Notes under the pieces: model-generated | Database searches by the model: none | Seen by the model: the letters and a program-made list of their open reading frames with translations, nothing else | Told to the model about the DNA's origin: nothing | Position numbers and translations under genes: made by a program | Shown here: piece by piece, positions 1 to 4,660 of the stretch | How positions within the stretch are numbered: position 1 is the first letter of the stretch | How the letters are laid out: each line of letters opens with the position of its first letter | Source: Anaerolineae bacterium | GTDB taxonomy: Bacteria; Chloroflexota; Anaerolineae; Aggregatilineales; Phototrophicaceae | Assembly: GCA_025454715.1 (NCBI GenBank) | Contig: JALONY010000135.1 | Span: 1 to 5,839 of the forward strand | Reading direction: 5' to 3' | Length of the DNA stretch: 5,839 nucleotides

Positions 1-1277
1 CGGATAGCGCCCTCGTCGCTGACCTGCTCCAACCCCAGCTCTTTCACGAGGGTCGGGGCGTCTTTGCCGGTCTGCCACATCTGCGTCAAGACGGTGTTGG
101 CGGTGGTGTTGTTGACCGTCCCGCGCTGCACGAGGTCAATCAAGGCCGCCAAGCGCGCCGGTGTGATGCTAATGCCCCCGATTTGGTCGTAGCTGGTGCT
201 GGCCTCGTTCATCTGGCGGAACAACGCCCCCAGCATCCAATTGGCGGCAGGCTTGGCCGCCGCCCCCGCCGCAATCACCCCCTCGAAATAATCCGAGATG
301 GCGCGGTCTTCGGTCAGGCGGCGCGCCTCATAGGCGCTCAGCCCGTGCTCGACATAGCGCGCTTGCTTAGCGTCCGGCAATTCCGGCAGGCTGGCGCGCA
401 CCCGCTCCACCCACTCACGGCTGACCTCGATGATGGGCAAGTCCGGCTCGGGGAAATAGCGATACTCATCGGCACGCTCCTTATAGCGCTGCACGATGAT
501 TTTGTTGTTGGCCTCGTCCCAGCCCAACGTGGCCGGCTTGACCTCGCCACCGCCCTCGTATTGGCGAATCTGCCACGCCACCTCGGCGTCGATGGCGCGC
601 ACCATGCTGCGGATGCTGTTGAGGTTCTTGATTTCGCGCCGGTTGCGGTAGCCGCTGTCGTCCTTGTGCATCACGCTTACGTTGGCCTCGAACCGCAAGA
701 CGCCCTTGCTCATATCGCCGTGGTTGACGCCCAAATATTGCAACAAGGCGCGCAGTTTGCGGGCATACGCCTCGGCCTCCTCACTGCTGAAGATGTCCGG
801 CTCGGTCACGATTTCCAGCAACGGCACGCCCGCACGGTTGTAATCGACCAACGACGAGCCATCGCCGAGGTGCGTCAGCTTGCCGGTATCTTCTTCGAGG
901 TGGGCGCGCCGCACGCGGATGCGCTTGGTCAAGCCCTCGCCATACTCGATATCGAGATGGCCATCGACGGCCAACGGGCGGTCGTACTGGCTAATCTGGT
1001 AGCCCTTGGGCAGGTCGGGGTAAAAGTAGCTCTTGCGCGCAAATTGGTTGATGGGCGGGATGGCGCAGTTCAACGCGAGGCCGACCATCATGCCGTAATC
1101 AATCGCCTGCGCGTTGACGACCGGCAAGGTGCCCGGCAAGCCCAGCGACAGCGCATCCACGGCGCTGTTGGGCGCGGCCTCCACGCTATCAACGACCGGG
1201 CACGCGCTGAACATCTTCGACTCGGTCAGCAGTTCGGCGTGGACTTCGAGGCCAATAATCGTCTTCCAATCGGACAT
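1..1277 (-). CDS. gatB: Aspartyl/glutamyl-tRNA amidotransferase subunit B (GatB), 3' end outside the window
   Basis: GatB is the subunit of the cytoplasmic GatCAB complex that binds the mischarged tRNA and phosphorylates its amino acid. With ammonia from GatA, this converts Glu-tRNA(Gln) to Gln-tRNA(Gln) and/or Asp-tRNA(Asn) to Asn-tRNA(Asn). The minus-strand frame is open from the ATG at 1277 to the window edge, giving 425 codons plus two bases. Family members are usually about 475-490 residues, so roughly 50 C-terminal residues are missing. Family motifs read in order: IIGLEVHAEL (7-16), YFYPDLPKGYQISQYD (84-99), HLEEDTGKL (126-134), DYNRAGVPLLEIVTEPD (145-161), RFEANVSV (195-202), IKNLNSIRS (216-224) and DEYRYFPEPDLP (270-281). 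The last part (about 300-425) matches the helical and YqeY-like tail that contacts tRNA. An AAGGA at 1287-1291 lies nine bases before the ATG. There is no frameshift. The gene follows the LysM/lamin-tail gene after 68 bases with no clear terminator, so co-transcription is plausible. gatA and gatC are not in view. The identification is very secure. Confidence 0.97.
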   Translation of the reverse strand, partial: MSDWKTIIGLEVHAELLTESKMFSACPVVDSVEAAPNSAVDALSLGLPGTLPVVNAQAIDYGMMVGLALNCAIPPINQFARKSYFYPDLPKGYQISQYDRPLAVDGHLDIEYGEGLTKRIRVRRAHLEEDTGKLTHLGDGSSLVDYNRAGVPLLEIVTEPDIFSSEEAEAYARKLRALLQYLGVNHGDMSKGVLRFEANVSVMHKDDSGYRNRREIKNLNSIRSMVRAIDAEVAWQIRQYEGGGEVKPATLGWDEANNKIIVQRYKERADEYRYFPEPDLPIIEVSREWVERVRASLPELPDAKQARYVEHGLSAYEARRLTEDRAISDYFEGVIAAGAAAKPAANWMLGALFRQMNEASTSYDQIGGISITPARLAALIDLVQRGTVNNTTANTVLTQMWQTGKDAPTLVKELGLEQVSDEGAI

Positions 1278-1345
1278 CGGGTGTCATCCTTGTGGTGTAG
1301 TGGTTAAATCGTCGTCTTGGCAAGCCTAAAGCGTACCGACCGGCC

Positions 1346-2353
1346 TTATTGCCCCAACAAGCGCAGGGTGGCCTGCACGTTGCCCCGTGCGTCGGTCAGC
1401 GTCATCACGTCGCCGATGTCGCCCCACACGGCACGGGTCAGCCCCCAGAACTTCAGCACCGGCGTATTCTGCCCGACCTGCGTGCGGACTTCAATGATGC
1501 TGTCGTTGAACAAGCGCCCCTCTGGGAAGGTGTACACGTTGCCGTCGAGGTCGCGCAGCGTCCAGCCGGTCAAATCGACCGTCGCCCCGCGATTGTACAA
1601 GATGACCGCCTCGCTGGTGATGTCGCCCGCGCCGATGACCTCTTGAATCTCGACTTGGGCACTGGCCGCCGTGGGCGCTAGGGTCACGGTCGGGGTCAGC
1701 GACGGGGTTGGGGTCAAGGTCGGCCCCTCCGGCGTCGCGCCATCGCTGGGCGTACCGTCGCCCTCGGCGGTCGCTTCAGCCGTGGCGTTCAAGTCGATCG
1801 GTTGCTCAATCAGGGCGCACCCCGCCAGCGGGATGACCAAGACCTGCCCAATCTGCAAGAAGCGCGCATCGTCCTCGGTCAGGCCGTTGGCGGTCAAGAT
1901 GTCGAACGCGCTGACGCCGTAGACCTCGGCCAACAGCCCGGGGCTTTCCCCCTCCGCGAGGCGGTGCAGTTGGCAGTTGGCGGGCAAGGCGGCCTGTGTC
2001 GAGGCCAGCTCGGGGTCGGCGGCGATTTGCGTGGCGGCGGGGTTGTCGGTCGGCTCGGACGCGACGTTGGGCGCAGCCGCAACGTTGGTCAGGTCGGCGG
2101 GCGAGGGCGTATCGAGCAGGCCGGTCGGGATGGCCGCAATCTCCCCCGGGAGCGGGGTGGCGGTCACGATCCGCACCGGCACGGTCGCGAACGGGTCGGG
2201 CGTGGCGGTGATGATGATTTGCACCGTGGCGAACTGGCGTGGCTGGTCAGCCGAGGGGAGCGGCGTCCCCAACGTGCTGATGACCAAATATGAGACCAAC
2301 GCGGTGATGGCGATATTCAGGACGATGAACGTGAGGAAAGCGCGTGCGCGCAT
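1346..2353 (-). CDS. Membrane-anchored LysM and lamin-tail-domain (LTD) protein
   Basis: This is a 335-residue envelope protein with no assigned enzymatic role. Residues 1-5 are basic and 6-29 form one hydrophobic segment, read as a signal anchor; there is no lipobox cysteine. A Thr/Pro/Ala-rich low-complexity stretch follows (about 40-125, with ITATPDP and IVTATPLPG). A LysM-like module spans 127-179 (CQLHRLAEGESPGLLAEVYG, then LTANGL and LQIGQVLVIPLAGC). A second Thr/Pro linker (190-230, with TPTPSLTPT) leads to a C-terminal lamin-tail domain (233-335), recognisable from VILYNRGATVDLTGWTLRD, YTFPEGRL, WGDIGDVMTLTDARGN. By family knowledge LysM binds N-acetylglucosamine-containing glycans, and LTD is an immunoglobulin-like fold of exported bacterial proteins. 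Wall attachment or scaffolding is therefore inferred. Cys127 and Cys179 bracket the LysM module and could form a disulfide outside the cell. The start is well supported by AAGGAG at 2360-2365, six bases before the ATG. The gene lies between ftsZ and gatB on the same strand. The domain calls are good; the role is unknown. Confidence 0.88.
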   Translation of the reverse strand: MRARAFLTFIVLNIAITALVSYLVISTLGTPLPSADQPRQFATVQIIITATPDPFATVPVRIVTATPLPGEIAAIPTGLLDTPSPADLTNVAAAPNVASEPTDNPAATQIAADPELASTQAALPANCQLHRLAEGESPGLLAEVYGVSAFDILTANGLTEDDARFLQIGQVLVIPLAGCALIEQPIDLNATAEATAEGDGTPSDGATPEGPTLTPTPSLTPTVTLAPTAASAQVEIQEVIGAGDITSEAVILYNRGATVDLTGWTLRDLDGNVYTFPEGRLFNDSIIEVRTQVGQNTPVLKFWGLTRAVWGDIGDVMTLTDARGNVQATLRLLGQ

Positions 2354-2359
2354 GGGCGG

Positions 2360-2365
2360 CTCCTT
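2360..2365 (-). promoter_or_regulatory. Ribosome binding site of the LysM/LTD gene
   Basis: The minus strand reads AAGGAG followed by six bases and then the ATG at 2353. This near-perfect Shine-Dalgarno sequence fixes the start of the LysM/LTD protein. It also shows that translation begins independently, not by coupling to ftsZ, whose stop codon is 120 bases upstream. Confidence 0.75.
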
Positions 2366-2386
2366 GGGGCATAGGCGGCATCAGAC

Positions 2387-2427
2387 AAAAACGAAGGCGC
2401 ACCGAACCAGCCGGATGCGCCTCGTTT
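2387..2427 (-). terminator. Rho-independent terminator after ftsZ
   Basis: On the minus strand the arm AAACGAGGCGCA (2416-2427) pairs with TGCGCCTTCGTTT (2389-2401) as a stem of about 12 base pairs with one bulged A. The loop is 14 bases (2402-2415). The stem ends in a run of five T (2387-2391), part of which also belongs to the 3' arm. It begins 46 bases after the ftsZ stop codon. The LysM/LTD gene starts only 33 bases beyond it. That gene therefore either depends on read-through or has a promoter I could not recognise. Confidence 0.7.
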
Positions 2428-2473
2428 GCCAATGCGACCGCGCCAATCAGTCGGGCGGTCGAGCATCGGCGGG

Positions 2474-3736
2474 TTAGTCGTTGGATTGGCGCTTACGGCG
2501 CAAGAAGGCCGGGATGTCGGTGTTGTCCGGTTCTTGGCGCGGCTCCACCGGCTGCAACGGGCGTTGCGGCGCGGCAGGGGGCGGAGGCGGGGCGGCTTGG
2601 CGCGTCGGCAACGAGGGCGGCTTTTGCTGCTGGGGCGCGGGCGGCGTCGCAGGGGGTTGCTGCGGGCGCGGCGCGCTGTAGTTGCTGGACGACGACGCAG
2701 GGGCGCTGCTGCGATAACTGCCCGATTGCGCCCCGCTGCTAAAAGATTGTGTGCCGAACCCCTCACCGGGCTTACGGGCGCGCCCTTGCTCGAAACCGGT
2801 GGCAATCACCGTAATCCGCACCTCGTCGCCCATGTTCTCGTCGATTTGCGCGCCGAAAATCAGGTGCACGTCGGGGTGGGCGCTCTCGCGCACGATTTGG
2901 GCAGCCTCGTTGACCTCTTGCAGGCTGAGGTTGCCGCCGCCGGTGATGTTGAACAAAATGCCGCGTGCCCCGTCGATGGTCACGTCCAGCAGGCCGTTGT
3001 GGATGGCTTGGCGCGCTGCATTGATGGCGCGGTCGTCGCCCGTGCCACGCCCAACCGCCATCAAGGCCGCCCCACCCTCGCTCATGATGGTGCGGACGTC
3101 GGCGAAGTCGAGGTTAATCAGCGCAGGCACCGTAATCAATTCGGAGATGCCCTGAATGCCTTGGCGCAGCACGTCATCGGCCAGCACGAACGCCTGTTGC
3201 AGCGTGGCGTTCTTGTGCGCGATGCTCAGCAACCGGTCGTTGGGGATGACGATCAGCGTATCGACTTGGTTCTTCAGCGCGTCGATGCCGCTCTCGGCGT
3301 GGACGGTGCGCTTGCTGCCCTCGAACGTGAACGGGCGCGTCACCACACCGATGGTCAGGGCGCCCAGCTCCTTCGAGATTTGCGCCACCACCGGCGCGGC
3401 ACCCGTGCCGGTGCCCCCGCCCATGCCCGCCGCGATGAACACCATATCGGCGCCACGCAACACCTCGTACAGCTCTTCCGAGCTCTCCTCGGCGGCCTTC
3501 TTGCCCACTTCCGGCATCCCGCCCGCACCGAGGCCACGGGTCGTCTTGTCGCCAATCCGCACGCGCACCTTCGCCCGCGAGTTGTTCAGCGCTTGGTTGT
3601 CGGTGTTCACGGCGATGAAATCGACGCCCGCCAACCCCTCTTGGATCATCCGGTTGACCGCGTTACCGCCGCCACCGCCGACCCCGACCACCTTAATTTG
3701 TGCAAAACCTTCTCGCAACGAATCGCTGTAATCCAT
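2474..3736 (-). CDS. ftsZ: Cell division protein FtsZ
   Basis: FtsZ is the tubulin-like GTPase that polymerises under the membrane at mid-cell as the Z-ring and recruits the division machinery. The 420-residue product shows [16 protein letters not shown] (15-30), the GTP-binding tubulin signature [10 protein letters not shown] (106-115) and the synergy loop NLDFAD (208-213), with Asp210 and Asp213 completing the active site of the neighbouring subunit. A full C-terminal GTPase-activation domain runs to about 317. Next comes a disordered linker rich in Ser, Pro, Gln and Ala (about 320-405), then the conserved tail peptide [11 protein letters not shown] (407-417) used to bind partner proteins. 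An upstream in-frame ATG at 3826 would add 30 residues but has no ribosome binding site and lacks family-like sequence. The start at 3736 gives the usual N-terminus and has purine-rich sequence upstream (GGGAAG four bases before, GGAGG thirteen bases before). The gene has terminators on both sides and no ftsA, ftsQ or mur neighbour in view. The identification is certain; the start is likely. Confidence 0.98.
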   Translation of the reverse strand: MDYSDSLREGFAQIKVVGVGGGGGNAVNRMIQEGLAGVDFIAVNTDNQALNNSRAKVRVRIGDKTTRGLGAGGMPEVGKKAAEESSEELYEVLRGADMVFIAAGMGGGTGTGAAPVVAQISKELGALTIGVVTRPFTFEGSKRTVHAESGIDALKNQVDTLIVIPNDRLLSIAHKNATLQQAFVLADDVLRQGIQGISELITVPALINLDFADVRTIMSEGGAALMAVGRGTGDDRAINAARQAIHNGLLDVTIDGARGILFNITGGGNLSLQEVNEAAQIVRESAHPDVHLIFGAQIDENMGDEVRITVIATGFEQGRARKPGEGFGTQSFSSGAQSGSYRSSAPASSSSNYSAPRPQQPPATPPAPQQQKPPSLPTRQAAPPPPPAAPQRPLQPVEPRQEPDNTDIPAFLRRKRQSND

Positions 3737-3740
3737 GGTG

Positions 3741-3754
3741 CTTCCCGCCCCTCC
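3741..3754 (-). promoter_or_regulatory. Purine-rich ribosome binding region of ftsZ
   Basis: The minus strand reads GGAGG at 3750-3754, thirteen bases before the ATG at 3736, and GGGAAG at 3741-3746, four bases before it. The first is canonical but far from the start; the second is close but imperfect. Together they favour the ATG at 3736 over the one at 3826, which is preceded by CCTTACGGCG and has no Shine-Dalgarno sequence. Confidence 0.5.
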
Positions 3755-3849
3755 GTCGATTGACGCTATCGGGTGATGTGGTCTGGGTCGTATCAAGTCC
3801 CAAAAATCGGTGATGAAAGCGTCCATCGCCGTAAGGCATGGGCTGGGGC

Positions 3850-3920
3850 ATTATCCCACACTATCCCAACTCCACTCGGCGACAAACTTACCGACCAGTG
3901 TAGCGATAATCCCACACAAC
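3850..3920 (-). repeat. Three copies of a TGGGATWRT motif upstream of ftsZ
   Basis: On the minus strand TGGGATTAT (3906-3914), TGGGATAGT (3860-3868) and TGGGATAAT (3850-3858) occur as direct repeats. The two nearest ftsZ are in exact tandem with a 10-base period (TGGGATAGTG, TGGGATAATG). The outer and the innermost copies share a longer form, GTGTGGGATWAT. A partial copy, TGGAG, lies six bases upstream of the middle one. One helical turn between TGGGA cores with five-base spacers is the geometry known for MraZ operator boxes. The same bases also fit extended -10 elements. The repeat is plain in the sequence; its function is inferred. Confidence 0.55.
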
Positions 3921-3948
3921 GGCAAGTGGTACGGTGGGGGCAACGCGC

Positions 3949-3983
3949 AAAAAGCCCGCCCGAAAATGCTGTTTCAGGCAGGC
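3949..3983 (-). terminator. Strong rho-independent terminator of the DinB-like gene
   Basis: On the minus strand GCCTGCCTGAAA (3972-3983) pairs with TTTCGGGCGGGC (3954-3965). This gives a 12-base-pair stem with two G-T wobbles, a six-base loop CAGCAT (3966-3971), and a run of five T (3949-3953) straight after the stem. It starts 45 bases after the stop codon of the DinB-like gene. No T run follows the stem on the plus strand, so the signal is directional. It separates the DinB-like gene from ftsZ. Confidence 0.85.
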
Positions 3984-3994
3984 CGTTGGGCAAA

Positions 3995-4025
3995 GGTTTG
4001 TCTTTTCAAACCCCAGCGCGGGGTT
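3995..4025 (-). other. Two overlapping, mutually exclusive hairpins just after the DinB-like stop codon
   Basis: AACCCC (4020-4025) and GGGGTT (4009-4014) on the minus strand form a perfect 6-base-pair stem with a 5-base loop, three bases after the TAG stop. The 3' arm overlaps a second perfect stem, GGTTTG (4007-4012) with CAAACC (3995-4000), loop AAAAGA. Only one can form at a time. Neither is followed by a good T run. They may protect the messenger 3' end or be incidental structure in front of the real terminator at 3949-3983. Confidence 0.35.
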
Positions 4026-4028
4026 GGG

Positions 4029-4529
4029 CTAGTCCTCGATCAGCTCGGGGCGCTCGTAAAACAGATAATCTTGCTGGAAGGTCTTGCCGCCCAGCCGATG
4101 GATGAACATCAAGGTTTGGGCGCGGTGGTCGGTGCTGTGGTTCACCACCTGATGCACCGCCTCCCACACCGACCACGGCGCGGTCTCGGGCGTCCAAAAC
4201 TTCGGCTTCACCATGCGCGCCAATTCCGCGTCGGTCAGCTTGGCCGCATAACGGCGCAACAAAGCCTGTGTCTCAGTGGCTTTGGCGCGCACCTCGGCCA
4301 GCGTCGTGTAATCCTCGGGGTACATAAAGTCATAGTCGCCGCTGTCGAGGAAGGTGAACCACCAGTATTGCACTTCGACCAGATGGAACAGCTGGCGTAA
4401 CACCGTCTTGAACGAATAGCCGAAATCTTGGTTGAGCTGTGCCTCAGTCAACCCCTCGGCACACGCGAATAACTGCTCGTCCGCCCAGATGGCCGCCTCG
4501 ATCATCTTGGCAAAGTAAGGTGCGCTCAT
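4029..4529 (-). CDS. DinB/YfiT-like metal-dependent protein
   Basis: This 166-residue protein has the features of the DinB/YfiT four-helix-bundle superfamily. Members bind a divalent metal through three histidines, and several characterised relatives are thiol-dependent transferases or hydrolases. Others have no known substrate. The expected ligands are visible: His49 in LRQLFHLVEVQYWW (44-57) and His131 and His135 in VVNHSTDHRAQT (128-139), the last in the family-typical H-x3-HRxQ pattern. The N-terminus (ANY-like IWADEQL, 14-20) and the length are normal for the family. There is no signal peptide or membrane segment, so it should be cytoplasmic. The ATG at 4529 follows AGGGGG (4534-4539) by four bases, a somewhat short spacing. 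The gene stands alone, with a candidate promoter at 4570-4598 and a terminator at 3949-3983, and it diverges from the TIR gene. The name is historical; no DNA-damage operator was seen. The family call is strong; the substrate is unknown. Confidence 0.88.
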   Translation of the reverse strand: MSAPYFAKMIEAAIWADEQLFACAEGLTEAQLNQDFGYSFKTVLRQLFHLVEVQYWWFTFLDSGDYDFMYPEDYTTLAEVRAKATETQALLRRYAAKLTDAELARMVKPKFWTPETAPWSVWEAVHQVVNHSTDHRAQTLMFIHRLGGKTFQQDYLFYERPELIED

Positions 4530-4569
4530 GGTTCCCCCTGTGGTTGTTGATGGTTTAGCTCAAGCCTCA

Positions 4570-4598
4570 AGCATAGAACATATTTTCTTTTTCTGCAA
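4570..4598 (-). promoter_or_regulatory. Candidate promoter of the DinB-like gene
   Basis: The minus strand reads TTGCAG (4593-4598), a 17-base A-rich spacer, then TATGCT (4570-4575). Matches to the consensus are 3 of 6 for the -35 box and 4 of 6 for the -10 box, with ideal spacing. The segment is clearly AT-rich against GC-rich surroundings. Transcription would start near 4563, leaving a leader of about 33 bases. Confidence 0.45.
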
Positions 4599-4621
4599 GT
4601 TTTCCCCATCGGCGTTATAGT
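4593..4621 (+). promoter_or_regulatory. Candidate promoter of the TIR gene
   Basis: TATAGT (4616-4621) matches the -10 consensus at 5 of 6 positions. Seventeen bases upstream is CTGCAA (4593-4598), a weak -35 box (3 of 6). Those six bases are the same ones that read TTGCAG, the -35 of the opposing DinB-like promoter, on the other strand. The predicted transcript start is around 4628, where an in-frame GTG also lies. Confidence 0.35.
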
Positions 4622-4660
4622 CATGGGGTGAGCGGCACGACCCAAGCAACGGGGGTGGTT

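Larger units (their letters stand above)
3737..3948 (-). promoter_or_regulatory. ftsZ leader and presumed promoter region
   Basis: This is the 212-base gene-free stretch between the terminator of the DinB-like gene and the ftsZ start. Transcription of ftsZ must start here unless it depends on read-through. No textbook -35/-10 pair is visible. The best -10 candidates are GATAAT (3850-3855), GATAGT (3860-3865) and GATTAT (3906-3911) on the minus strand. Each is preceded by TGG, so each has an extended -10 form (TG, one base, hexamer). If GATAAT at 3850-3855 is used, the messenger would have an untranslated leader of roughly 105-110 bases. I see no tRNA, riboswitch or small gene in this stretch. 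Confidence 0.45.

Noticed and set aside
183..1307. Long plus-strand open frame of 374 codons.
   Set aside because: It is antisense to gatB, which has family motifs along its whole length. The plus-strand product has no recognisable domain and is typical of GC-rich antisense frames.
1284..1345. tRNA-like segment on the plus strand: TGGTGTAGTGGTTAAATC followed by a seven-base loop TTGGCAA.
   Set aside because: It resembles a D-arm and anticodon loop, but the anticodon stem does not pair, there is no T-arm (GGTTCGA-type) and no matching acceptor stem. It also overlaps the gatB ribosome binding region. Chance similarity, or at most a decayed fragment.
2426..3763. Long plus-strand open frame of 445 codons.
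   Set aside because: It is an exact antisense shadow of ftsZ, very rich in Arg, Ala, Gly and His, with no family motif.
3737..3826. A 30-residue N-terminal extension of FtsZ from the ATG at 3826.
   Set aside because: No ribosome binding site precedes 3826, the extra residues do not resemble an FtsZ N-terminus, and the ATG at 3736 gives the usual family start with purine-rich sequence upstream.
3985..4029. Seven-base direct repeat GTTGGGC at 3985-3991 and 4023-4029, considered as an attachment-site or target duplication.
   Set aside because: Too short to be meaningful, and the bases between hold only hairpins, with no mobile-element sequence.
4029..4529. Interpreting the DinB-like gene as SOS-regulated DNA polymerase IV.
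   Set aside because: The name DinB is shared by two unrelated families. This protein is a 166-residue three-histidine bundle, not a polymerase, and no LexA-type operator was recognised upstream.
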